64,000 nt of DNA, taken from assembly GCA_041398745.1 (NCBI GenBank), contig JAWKUB010000004.1, positions 248,001 to 312,000 on the forward strand. Reading direction: 5' to 3'. Numbering within the stretch: position 1 is the stretch's first letter; every line of letters starts with the position of its first letter. The notes beneath the pieces were generated by a model that was not told the DNA's origin, did no database searches, and saw only the letters and a list, made by a program, of their open reading frames with translations. Shown here piece after piece: positions 8,110 through 16,780 of this stretch. This DNA is from JACKHO01 sp041398745. Its GTDB lineage: Bacteria > Planctomycetota > Planctomycetia > Planctomycetales > Planctomycetaceae. Made by a program: the position numbers and the translations under genes.

Positions 8110-10785
8110 ATGACAGTCGAAACCAATCGTTTAGCCGCCGAGGCAGCGCGTGAGCCGGCGTCCAACTGGAAGCGCTGGGGGCCGTACCTTGCCGAACGCC
8201 AGTGGGGCACGGTCCGGGAAGACTACTCCTCTGAAGGACGCCCGTGGGATTTCTTTCCCCACGATGATGCCATCTGGCGGGCGTACCGCTGGGGAGAAGA
8301 TGGAATCCTCGGCATTTCCGACAGGCAATGCCGTCTCTGCTTCGCAATTGCCCTCTGGAACGGGAAAGATCCCATTCTGAAAGAGCGGCTCTTTGGATTG
8401 AGCGGGCCCGAAGGAAATCATGGCGAAGATGTCAAAGAGTGCTACTTCTATCTCGATTCCACTCCGACGCACTCGTACATGAAGGGGCTCTACAAGTATC
8501 CGCAGGCGGAGTTCCCCTATGCCAAACTACGACAGGAGAATTCACAGCGGGGACGGCATGAACGTGAGTACGAACTCATCGACACAGGAATTTTTGACGA
8601 CAACCGGTATTTCGATGTGCAGGTCGAGTATGCGAAACGGTCTCCGGAAGACATTTTCATTCGCATTACCGTCAACAATCGCGGTCCCGAGGCAGCCCCG
8701 CTGCATGTGCTGCCCACCCTCTGGTTTCGCAACACCTGGTCGTGGGGTACGAACTACGAAGCGACAATCGCGAAGCCGATCATCCGGAAACGCAGTCCGC
8801 ATGAAGTAGTTGCCGAACATGAAACATTGGGCACCATGTCATTTACGGCGAATGCCGTCGACAATCAAAACGTCCAATGGCTGTTCACCGAAAACGAGAC
8901 CGATCCCGGGCGCCGCAGAAATGCAAAGAGTCGCCGTCCCTCGTGCAAAGACGCGTTTCACCTTGCCGTGGTCAAAGGGAACACGCGGGTCGCGAGTCCG
9001 CATGGACAGGGAACGAAAGCCGCGGCACATTACAAACTCGACATTCCGGCAGAAGGGGAGGTCACACTACGACTCCGGCTCTGTGCTTCCGAGTCGAGCG
9101 AGGCCCAAATCGAAATTGATCCGGCGGAATTCGACCAGGTCTTTACAGAGCGAATTGCAGAGGCCGATCAATTCTACGAATCCATTATCGACCCCAAACT
9201 GACCGCCGATGAGAAGTTGGTTTTCCGTCAGGCCAACGCGGGGCTCTTGTGGACCAAGCAATTCTACCAGTACTCCGTCGACGAATGGCTCAAAGAAGGA
9301 CCAGTACGCTATCCGGTGGAAGGGGTAGGGCACCGCAACACCGAATGGACGCATTTGTTCAATCGCGATGTCATTTCCATGCCGGACAAATGGGAGTATC
9401 CCTGGTACGCAGCGTGGGACTCGGCTTTCCACATGATTCCCTTCGCGAGCCTCGATCCCAAGTTTGCGAAAGATCAGCTGGTGCTGTACCTCCGCGAATG
9501 GTACATGCATCCCAACGGTCAAATCCCGGCTTACGAATGGAACTTCAGCGACGTGAATCCGCCGGTCCACGCGTGGGCCTGCTGGCGCATTTATCAGATG
9601 ACCGCCGCTCAGGGAAATCCCGACCGAGAGTTCCTTGCAAGGGTCTTCCAGAAACTGCTCCTCAATTTCACGTGGTGGGTGAATCGGAAAGATGTGCGGG
9701 GGAAACAGGTCTTCGCTGGCGGATTCCTCGGCCTCGATAACATTGGAATTTTCGACCGTTCCCGTCCGCTGCCGACGGGCGGACATCTCGAGCAGGCCGA
9801 TGGCACCGCCTGGATGGCGTATTACTGTTCCAGCATGCTGTCCATTGCCTTTGAACTGGCAAGGAAGAACCCGGCCTATGAGGACATGGCCTCGAAGTTC
9901 TTCGAACATTATGTCGCCATTGCGGAGGCGATGAACTCACTCGACGGAAAGGGATTGTGGGACGAGGAAGACGGATTCTACTACGACCACATCCACATGC
10001 ACGGACATGGAACACCCCTCAAGATTCGCTCGATTGTGGGCATCATTCCTTTGTTTACGGTCGACGTCCTATACGACCGCGTCATCGACAAGCTGCCCGG
10101 TTTCCGAAAACGGATGGACTGGTTCCTCCGCAATCGCCCCGATTTGCACAACTTCATGACATATATGGAGCACCAGGAGTCGGGTGAAGGACTCCGACTG
10201 CTCGCAATTCCAACACGCGAGCGTCTCGAACGCATTCTGTATTACCTGCTCAGCGAAGAGGAATTCCTTTCTCCCTATGGGATTCGATCGCTGTCGAAGT
10301 ACCACCAGGACAATCCCTATTTGTTCGGTGTGAACGGCGACCAGTTGAGAGTCCAGTATGTTCCGGGCGAGTCGGACACACCCATGTTCGGAGGAAACTC
10401 CAACTGGCGCGGACCAATTTGGTTTCCACTCAATTACCTGCTAATTGAAGCACTCGAACGCTATCACCAGTTTTATGGGGAGACGCTGCGCGTCGAATGC
10501 CCGTCGGGCTCCGGCGTCTACATGAACATGCAGCAAGTCGCCGATGAAATTCGATTACGCCTCGCACGTCTGTTCCTGAAAGATGAGTCTGGTTCGCGTC
10601 CCTGCTATGTTCGCGGCGAACGCTTTGTTGATGATCCCCATTGGCGGGATTTGGTTCTGTTCTACGAATACTTCCACGGCGACTCAGGACGAGGCCTCGG
10701 CGCCAGTCACCAGACAGGCTGGACGGCACTCATCGCCTCGCTACTGCAACAAATGGCCGCAACTCGCACACAGCAAGAGGCATAG
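8110..10785 (+). CDS. GH63-like glycoside hydrolase (alpha-glucosidase type)
   Basis: 891 residues, no signal peptide, so probably cytoplasmic. The N-terminal half is a beta-sandwich-like region. The C-terminal (alpha/alpha)6 barrel contains the GH63 landmarks YPWYAAWDSAFHMIPFA (about residue 430), PNGQIPAYEWNFSDVNPPVHAW and GPIWFPLNYLLIEAL. Family members include processing alpha-glucosidase I and bacterial mannosylglycerate or glucosylglycerate hydrolases; the substrate here cannot be read from sequence. A transporter and a dehydrogenase-family gene follow on the same strand 175 bp downstream, suggesting a small sugar or organic-acid unit. The start at 8110 is the first ATG, and no strong Shine-Dalgarno is visible. 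Confidence 0.85.
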   Translation: MTVETNRLAAEAAREPASNWKRWGPYLAERQWGTVREDYSSEGRPWDFFPHDDAIWRAYRWGEDGILGISDRQCRLCFAIALWNGKDPILKERLFGLSGPEGNHGEDVKECYFYLDSTPTHSYMKGLYKYPQAEFPYAKLRQENSQRGRHEREYELIDTGIFDDNRYFDVQVEYAKRSPEDIFIRITVNNRGPEAAPLHVLPTLWFRNTWSWGTNYEATIAKPIIRKRSPHEVVAEHETLGTMSFTANAVDNQNVQWLFTENETDPGRRRNAKSRRPSCKDAFHLAVVKGNTRVASPHGQGTKAAAHYKLDIPAEGEVTLRLRLCASESSEAQIEIDPAEFDQVFTERIAEADQFYESIIDPKLTADEKLVFRQANAGLLWTKQFYQYSVDEWLKEGPVRYPVEGVGHRNTEWTHLFNRDVISMPDKWEYPWYAAWDSAFHMIPFASLDPKFAKDQLVLYLREWYMHPNGQIPAYEWNFSDVNPPVHAWACWRIYQMTAAQGNPDREFLARVFQKLLLNFTWWVNRKDVRGKQVFAGGFLGLDNIGIFDRSRPLPTGGHLEQADGTAWMAYYCSSMLSIAFELARKNPAYEDMASKFFEHYVAIAEAMNSLDGKGLWDEEDGFYYDHIHMHGHGTPLKIRSIVGIIPLFTVDVLYDRVIDKLPGFRKRMDWFLRNRPDLHNFMTYMEHQESGEGLRLLAIPTRERLERILYYLLSEEEFLSPYGIRSLSKYHQDNPYLFGVNGDQLRVQYVPGESDTPMFGGNSNWRGPIWFPLNYLLIEALERYHQFYGETLRVECPSGSGVYMNMQQVADEIRLRLARLFLKDESGSRPCYVRGERFVDDPHWRDLVLFYEYFHGDSGRGLGASHQTGWTALIASLLQQMAATRTQQEA

Positions 10786-10960
10786 GAACTTCTGTTGCGG
10801 CTGAGCGTACAGAAGAAGGAGCGGCCCCTGGCCTCTCGGAGTTGCCTAACTGTGCCCGTTCCGTCAGCATTGAAATGCATCCAGTGGTCACCGGCCGCGA
10901 AATCGGCCAGAATGCTGCGGCAACTTTCCGTCGTCGATGTATCTTCCTCGCCCGCACCGC

Positions 10961-12196
10961 ATGTCTCAACAACGTTTCACACTCGTCGCCGCATTCCTGG
11001 GTTGGATGTTCGCAGGCGTCGTCATGTCGCTTCTGCCGCTCGCGGCCGATTCTGCGACGAAGGACCTGTTGGGGGAAGCTGCCACCAAGGAGGTCATTGG
11101 GGCGTGGTTTGTGTACTACATTGTGGCCTTCATGCTCGGTGCGGCTCTGGGAGGGCTGTTATTTGGCATGCTGGGCGACCGGTGGGGCAGGGTGAAAGGG
11201 ATGGGGCTGAGTATTCTCTGGTTCTCGGCCTGGACGGGAATCAGCTACGTTGCGGTATCTCCCGCACAACTGGCAGCGTTAAGATTCGTTGCCTGCATGG
11301 GCGTCGGCGGGATGTGGCCAAACGGCGTCGCCCTGGTATCAGAAGCGTGGCCGAATGTGTCGCGTCCGGCACTTGCTGGATTGATTGGCACCTCTGCGAA
11401 CGTCGGCATTTTTCTGTTTGGCCTGCTCGCGCGACAGGTGACCGTCACCGCCGACAACTGGCGCTGGGTGCTCTGGGCGGGCGCCACACCCATAATTCTC
11501 GGTCTGATTGTGCTGAAGTTCGTACCGGAATCTCCGCTGTGGCTCGCGAGTCGAGGACATGAAAAGGGGAAGGGTGTTCCTGCCATTGAAGTGTTCCGCC
11601 CTCCCGTTTTGCAGCGCACGCTTATTGGCATTCTGCTCGGAGCCATTCCACTGTTAGGAGCATGGGGAGCAGGGAAGTGGATTCTTCCATGGGCGGGTTC
11701 AGTCGGTGCAGAACTCGGAGACGCCACGCTCAAACCAACAACCCAAATGTACTGGGGACTCGGTGCCGTGCTGGGCAGTCTTGCGGGAGGATGGCTGGCG
11801 AGCAGCATGGGGCGACGCACGTCGTATCTGGTCATCAGCATTGCATCGGCCCTCGTCGCCGGATGGATATTCCGAGGCCTGCAGCCCGCATCGAATATGC
11901 AATTCTTTGTCCCAATTTTCCTGCTGGGACTCATCACGACGACATACTTCGGGTGGTTGCCGCTCTTCCTGCCGGAATTGTTTGAAACACGCATTCGCGC
12001 AACGGGGGCTGGCGTGGCGTTCAATTTCGGTCGGATTATTTCGGCCGCGGTCATTCTCAGCACGACGGGCCTCGTGTCGCACTACAAAGGTGACTTCGCC
12101 CGTATTGGAGAAACGACCAGCCTGGTGTATTTGCTCGGCGCAGTCGTCATTTGGTTCGCACCCTCGGCGAAGGAGGTTATCTCCGATGAAGCCTAA
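10961..12196 (+). CDS. MFS transporter
   Basis: About 411 residues with around 12 hydrophobic segments. The cytoplasmic loop between helices 2 and 3 has the MFS signature LFGMLGDRWGRVKG, and a matching half-signature (LASSMGRRTSYL) occurs in the second half. I prefer the ATG at 10961 (MSQQRF) to the in-frame ATG at 10937 because the first helix then begins at the expected distance. Its 3' end overlaps the next gene by 11 bp, so the two are translationally coupled. The substrate is unknown; pairing with a beta-hydroxyacid dehydrogenase relative points to a small organic or sugar acid. Confidence 0.85.
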   Translation: MSQQRFTLVAAFLGWMFAGVVMSLLPLAADSATKDLLGEAATKEVIGAWFVYYIVAFMLGAALGGLLFGMLGDRWGRVKGMGLSILWFSAWTGISYVAVSPAQLAALRFVACMGVGGMWPNGVALVSEAWPNVSRPALAGLIGTSANVGIFLFGLLARQVTVTADNWRWVLWAGATPIILGLIVLKFVPESPLWLASRGHEKGKGVPAIEVFRPPVLQRTLIGILLGAIPLLGAWGAGKWILPWAGSVGAELGDATLKPTTQMYWGLGAVLGSLAGGWLASSMGRRTSYLVISIASALVAGWIFRGLQPASNMQFFVPIFLLGLITTTYFGWLPLFLPELFETRIRATGAGVAFNFGRIISAAVILSTTGLVSHYKGDFARIGETTSLVYLLGAVVIWFAPSAKEVISDEA

Positions 12197-13013
12197 TTGC
12201 GTCGGATTAATTGGCGTCGGCCTGTTGGGATCAGCCATTGCACAGCGACTGACAAACGCAGGTATGCAAGTGTTCGCATTCGACCTCGACCGCAGCTGCC
12301 TCACGAATCTTGATGCCACAAGTAGTGCCGCAGAAGTCGTGGAGAAATGCGACGCCGTCATCCTGTCACTGCCAGACTCGCATGTCGTCGCCACTGTAAT
12401 CAACGAAATCCGTCCCTCACTGCGCGCTGACTCAATAATCATCGATACCACAACGGGTGATCCACTACGGACTGCAGATATCGCACAAGGGCTCCGTTAC
12501 GTCGACGCCACCATTGCCGGCTCCAGTGCTCAGGCAGCCGCAGGCGAGGTGATCGCGATGGCGGGAGGAGCAGAGGAAGATTTTGCTGTGGCGAGACCAA
12601 TACTCGAAACGTTTTGCAGGCAAATCTTTCACCTGGGCCCGGTCGGTGCCGGCGCCCGCATGAAACTGGTCGTCAATTTGGTCATCGGCCTGAATCGAGC
12701 CGTACTGGCCGAGGCTCTGGGGCTGGCCAGTCATTGCGGAATGAACCTCGAAACCACTCTCGAAGTCCTGCAATCCTGCCCGGCGTATTCGGCAGTCATG
12801 GATACCAAGGGCCATAAAATGATTGAAGGAGACTTCACCCCGCAGGCGCGGCTGAGCCAGCACCTGAAGGATGTGCGACTCATCAACCAACTCGCCGAGG
12901 CAACGCAGGCTGGCACGCCGCTGTCCCAACTGCATCAGTCTTTACTCAGCGAACTGGAACAAGCCGGATTCGGCCAGGAAGACAACAGCGCCATCTTTCG
13001 CGCGTTTCAGTGA
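12186..13013 (+). CDS. NAD(P)-dependent 3-hydroxyisobutyrate dehydrogenase family oxidoreductase
   Basis: 275 residues. Rossmann motif GVGLLGSAIAQRL at the N-terminus, ILSLPDS on the nucleotide-domain edge, the substrate-binding stretch TIAGSSAQAAAGEV (equivalent to DAPVSGG) and the catalytic Lys in GAGARMKLVVNLVIG. Such enzymes oxidise or reduce beta-hydroxyacids such as 3-hydroxyisobutyrate or tartronate semialdehyde. The start ATG at 12186 lies inside the last codons of the MFS gene, giving an 11-bp overlap; longer in-frame extensions upstream read through the transporter in another frame and are not credible. The substrate is unresolved. Confidence 0.85.
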   Translation: MKPNCVGLIGVGLLGSAIAQRLTNAGMQVFAFDLDRSCLTNLDATSSAAEVVEKCDAVILSLPDSHVVATVINEIRPSLRADSIIIDTTTGDPLRTADIAQGLRYVDATIAGSSAQAAAGEVIAMAGGAEEDFAVARPILETFCRQIFHLGPVGAGARMKLVVNLVIGLNRAVLAEALGLASHCGMNLETTLEVLQSCPAYSAVMDTKGHKMIEGDFTPQARLSQHLKDVRLINQLAEATQAGTPLSQLHQSLLSELEQAGFGQEDNSAIFRAFQ

Positions 13014-13035
13014 GGAATGCTCTGCTACTGTTAAA

Positions 13036-13072
13036 TAGGGGTAAATGTGTCTCAGACTCGAATTTACCTCTA
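13036..13072. terminator. Possible convergent terminator hairpin
   Basis: TAGGGGTAAAT at 13036-13046 pairs with ATTTACCTCTA at 13062-13072 (10 of 11 bp). It lies between two convergent genes and its right arm overlaps the stop codon of the minus-strand gene. There is no good T-tract, so function as an intrinsic terminator is uncertain. Confidence 0.35.
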
Positions 13073-14629
13073 ATCGCCAACAAAAACTCGGCCAAAGGCC
13101 CTCTTCATTTCGGCTTCGACCTGATCGCGCTGGTCCGACATCAGCTTCCAGACTTGAGTCCGCTGTGCTGCACCGGCCTCGATGGCCTTTTGCTGCTCCT
13201 GACGAACTTCATCAACATTGGTATGCACTATGGCGCGAGTATTGTCTGGAGTCATGACCGGGCCATTGATTGTTCGTGGAGGGCCCCACCACCACTCAAA
13301 GCCAGTCCGCGGTTCGTAGCGGTATTCAGTACGGTAGACAATTTGATTGTCGAGCCGCTGCAATTCGATTTGTGAGCCGCGTAGAGAATCTGCCAATACG
13401 CGCAGGTTCTTCGAAATAGAACCTGCAAACTCCTGCAGCGACGGATGCACGCCAGCTGTCGACATTCGTTCTATTCGATTCGCATAACTATTATGCCACC
13501 CGGCCGTTCGATTATACGAATTGGCCGACGAGTTGTAGATGTTTTCTAAGTCTTCCAGGTTCTTGATAATGGCCCGGTAGTACCGCTTCGAAGCCATCAA
13601 ATCGTACGGTGCCTGATCGTTGCTGGTGGGTGGTGAAGGCTCGGTCGTCGTGCCACCCGCCCCCTGTGCTCCATGTGGCGAAACTACAAGGCTCAAGATT
13701 TTGCGGAAACTGACATCCGACAGCGCAGTTCGTAAAATCACCGAATTCCCCGACACGCTCACCACAGCATGTTCAAAGTCTTCGAGTTCCGAGCCCGCAT
13801 CGACCAGCAATTCAAGCAGCAGCGGCTTAATGAATTGTGACTCATCTCCAATGGAACGTTTGAAATCGAGACACAGTTCCGAAGTGAGTGCTTTCCCTGC
13901 GGTCACCGAAAGACGTACTCCCTGTAGTGACTGGAAATCCAAAGTCAGTGCTGCCTTGGCCCGTTGATTGGACTTCACACTGGCAGCGCCGTTGAGGCGA
14001 TAGCGGATTTGAACAGGGTCAAGCATTTCGTTCATATCCATTGCGAGTACGAGCTGCGCTCCAGAACTGCGAACTGACTGCTGCAGGTAGCTGGAAAGTG
14101 AAGTCCCCAGTCGCGACGTCCTCAGCCATTCAGCGGTTTCCTGCCGGGTAGCCGGAGTAATCAACCCCAGAACACTCTTGCCCGACTTGTCTGTACCAGC
14201 AGGCAGTTCAACAAAGTAGCCGCCGAAGCGCGATGACAAAATACTGCGAAAACCCTCAAGCTCCTGAACTTCAGTCCCCTCGGTTTTGGCAATGATTTCC
14301 ATCCGGGCAGGATCGTCCAGTGGAGTGAATGCCACGCTCCATTTTTCGCCCCGCGTGCCAGGAATGTAATGTGACGCTCGTGTGAAATGCCGTACCCATG
14401 ACGGAATGGTCAGTGAACCATCGAGATAGGCCTGTTCATGCAGCTCCGCCCAGCCCCGCTCGACTCCGAGGGGGCTGCTTAGCAGCCCATCGACATCGAG
14501 TACCGAAACAACATTGGCATCGCGGGGGATGTACGGAAGGACAACTTCTGGAGTCTGAGCAAGTGCCGATGTCAAAACTCCAAAAATTACCCACGCAACG
14601 ACGGCAAAGAAGTTATTAGCCAAATTCAT
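13070..14629 (-). CDS. Secreted protein of unknown function
   Basis: 519 residues from the ATG at 14629, which is preceded at good spacing by AAGGTGG (14634-14640); that site decides the start over upstream ATGs. An N-terminal hydrophobic stretch ending TSALAQ looks like a cleavable signal peptide, so the protein is probably exported. The body is mixed alpha/beta with a Pro/Ser/Thr linker near residue 350 (EPSPPTSNDQ). A charged, possibly coiled-coil C-terminus ends in DQVEAEMKRAFGR. I do not recognise a named domain. It stands alone, converging with the dehydrogenase-family gene. Confidence 0.7.
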   Translation of the reverse strand: MNLANNFFAVVAWVIFGVLTSALAQTPEVVLPYIPRDANVVSVLDVDGLLSSPLGVERGWAELHEQAYLDGSLTIPSWVRHFTRASHYIPGTRGEKWSVAFTPLDDPARMEIIAKTEGTEVQELEGFRSILSSRFGGYFVELPAGTDKSGKSVLGLITPATRQETAEWLRTSRLGTSLSSYLQQSVRSSGAQLVLAMDMNEMLDPVQIRYRLNGAASVKSNQRAKAALTLDFQSLQGVRLSVTAGKALTSELCLDFKRSIGDESQFIKPLLLELLVDAGSELEDFEHAVVSVSGNSVILRTALSDVSFRKILSLVVSPHGAQGAGGTTTEPSPPTSNDQAPYDLMASKRYYRAIIKNLEDLENIYNSSANSYNRTAGWHNSYANRIERMSTAGVHPSLQEFAGSISKNLRVLADSLRGSQIELQRLDNQIVYRTEYRYEPRTGFEWWWGPPRTINGPVMTPDNTRAIVHTNVDEVRQEQQKAIEAGAAQRTQVWKLMSDQRDQVEAEMKRAFGRVFVGD

Positions 14630-15143
14630 AGGACCACCTTGCTGCGAGTAACGTTTCAGCCACACGTGAGGGGGCTGGTTCCGAGAGATCTTCCTCTGGG
14701 TTTGCGTCCTAAGCAACTGCCGAGCCATTTTGACGTCCGGCAGGAAAAAAGCCGTGCGAACTCGACCAGTGGCAAGACTTGAGTATGGAAAGCCCACTTT
14801 GCGGAATCGGTTCCCTTGACCAGTGAGCCAATCCCGCACACTTCGTGTCCCATTTTCAGCACAACAAACGGTCTATGACGCTTTGCGCGGCAATGGTGTG
14901 CCAAGGGGCCTTCGCACCTCAAACTACCGGTGAACTTCCAAATTGCAGCACATCCAGCATTTTGGTTTTCAGACACTCCTTCGGCGAACGTGGCTGGTAC
15001 GCCAATTAGAAAACGCCACCTTCAGTTGGGTTCGTGGACAGCAACCCCATGACCCGCCATGATTGTTCTCTGCAATTCCCTTGGCCGTGATGACGTTAAG
15101 CGCTCCGCGAACCTGAATCATGTCCGGCAACCCCTCCTAAGCA
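14630..15143. other. Intergenic, 514 bp, nothing recognised
   Basis: Divergent spacer between a secreted-protein gene (minus) and a sulfatase gene (plus). No open frame with a recognisable domain, no long palindrome and no clear promoter consensus were seen. Confidence 0.4.
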
Positions 15144-16697
15144 ATGCTCCGACAAATTCGCTGCTTTTGCGCACTGCTCGTTCTCCTCGTAGTGGCTGCT
15201 TCGTTGAACGCAGCGGAGAACCAGCCCATTAACATTGTCGTCTTCCTTGTCGACGACATGGGCCTCATGGATACGTCGGTTCCGTTTCTGGTGGATGCCC
15301 AGGGGAATCCTGAGCGGCATCCGTTGAATGACTTTTACCGCACGCCAAACATGGAGCGATTGGCAGGGCAGGGGATTCGGTTCAGTGACTTCTATGCCAT
15401 GAGTGTCTGCTCGCCGACACGCGTGTCGATTATGACCGGACAGACCTCGGCGCGGCATCACACCACGCAGTGGATTAAGCCGGAGTCGAACAACGCGGGA
15501 CCGTTTGGTGCGTCCGACTGGCAATGGGAGGGAATTACACCCACTCATCAGACGTTGCCGCACCTGCTGCAGCAAAAGGGCTACGTCACCATTCACTGCG
15601 GAAAGGGACATTTCGGCCCGACCGGTTCGTTTGGATCTGACCCCAGCCACTTCGGTTTCGATGTCAACATTGCAGGCTGTGAACACGGTCAGCCGGGAAG
15701 CTACTTTGGAACGGAGAACTTTGGTCACGGCAAGAAAGGACGCGATCAACGGGCCGTGCCGGGACTCGACGAATATCACGGGGAGGAGATTTTCCTGACG
15801 GAAGCTCTCACACGAGAAATCAACAAGTCGATCTCTCAAGCTGTCGCCGACGACAAGCCATTCTTTGCGTACATGGCTCATTATGCCGTGCATGCTCCCT
15901 TTCAGGCCGATCCGCGTTTCATCGACAATTACAGAGAAACCGACAAGAAACCACTTGCAGCCTTCGCCACCATGATTGAGGGGATGGACAAATCGCTGGG
16001 TGATATTCTCGACCATTTGGATGAACTTGGCGTCGCAGAAAACACTCTGGTCTTCTTCCTCGGAGACAATGGTACGGACGCACCCATCGGCCCAACACAC
16101 GAAATCGCCTGTGCTGCGCCGCTGCGAGGAAAGAAGGGCACACACTACGAAGGCGGCATGCGCGTGCCATTTATTGCCTCATGGGCAAAGGTCAATGACG
16201 ACCACAAATTGCAGAGGCGGATTCCGATTCGCCAGGGAGCGGTCAGTCAACAGGTCGGCACGGTTTACGATTTGTTTCCCACGGTTTTGCATCTGACAGG
16301 AACGAAGTCGCCGGACGTGCCGCTGGATGGAATGGACCTCACGCGCAAGCTTTGCATGCCCGAGCTGCGCGAACCGCTGGAGCCCCGCAAGTTCCTCATG
16401 CATTTCCCACACGCGCATCGGAGTTCCTACTTCACCGTCTACCGCAATGGTGACTGGAAACTCATTTACCACTACCGGCGTTCCGACAAAGACGAACGAC
16501 CACGCTACGAACTGTTCAACCTTGCTGAAGACTTTGACGAGTCCCACAATTTGGCCGTGGAACGTCCGCAGAAACTACGAGAAATATTCAATGCCATGGC
16601 GGCTGCACTGGAAGATGCCGACGCTCAATATCCGCTGGCGAACGACAAACAAACCCGATTAAAACCTGTCTTGTCCGTGGTCACGGAAGACCCGTAA
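15144..16697 (+). CDS. Secreted sulfatase (arylsulfatase A-like)
   Basis: 517 residues. Signal peptide MLRQIRCFCALLVLLVVAASLNA, then the sulfatase N-terminal metal site VVFLVDDMG. The formylglycine signature CSPTRVSIMTG has the canonical C-x-P-x-R, so the Cys should be converted to formylglycine. Further metal and substrate residues appear in CGKGHFG and FFLGDNGTDAP, and the C-terminal subdomain (NGDWKLIYHY, YELFNLAEDFDE) is complete. It hydrolyses a sulfate ester outside the cytoplasm; the substrate is unknown but a sulfated polysaccharide is likely from context. The next sulfatase follows 83 bp downstream, probably in the same transcript. Confidence 0.92.
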   Translation: MLRQIRCFCALLVLLVVAASLNAAENQPINIVVFLVDDMGLMDTSVPFLVDAQGNPERHPLNDFYRTPNMERLAGQGIRFSDFYAMSVCSPTRVSIMTGQTSARHHTTQWIKPESNNAGPFGASDWQWEGITPTHQTLPHLLQQKGYVTIHCGKGHFGPTGSFGSDPSHFGFDVNIAGCEHGQPGSYFGTENFGHGKKGRDQRAVPGLDEYHGEEIFLTEALTREINKSISQAVADDKPFFAYMAHYAVHAPFQADPRFIDNYRETDKKPLAAFATMIEGMDKSLGDILDHLDELGVAENTLVFFLGDNGTDAPIGPTHEIACAAPLRGKKGTHYEGGMRVPFIASWAKVNDDHKLQRRIPIRQGAVSQQVGTVYDLFPTVLHLTGTKSPDVPLDGMDLTRKLCMPELREPLEPRKFLMHFPHAHRSSYFTVYRNGDWKLIYHYRRSDKDERPRYELFNLAEDFDESHNLAVERPQKLREIFNAMAAALEDADAQYPLANDKQTRLKPVLSVVTEDP

Positions 16698-16708
16698 TCG
16701 CATGGAAA

Positions 16709-16732
16709 CACAGACGGGAATGTCTGTGCCAC
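16709..16732 (-). repeat. Dispersed 24-nt palindromic repeat, copy B
   Basis: Reads CACAGACGGGAATG then TCTGTGCCAC, 12 bp after the sulfatase stop codon. The arms CACAGAC and GTCTGTG form a hairpin. Same element as 18999-19022 and 52817-52840 in inverse orientation. Confidence 0.75.
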
Positions 16733-16780
16733 CAGTTCGAACTTTTGACCATCACCGATTTCTTCAGCCCAACTCACAAC

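Noticed and set aside
9067..9909. 280-residue minus-strand frame inside the GH63-like gene
   Set aside because: Shadow of a gene with strong family motifs on the plus strand.
15096..16145. 349-residue minus-strand frame
   Set aside because: Antisense of the sulfatase with intact CSPTR motif.
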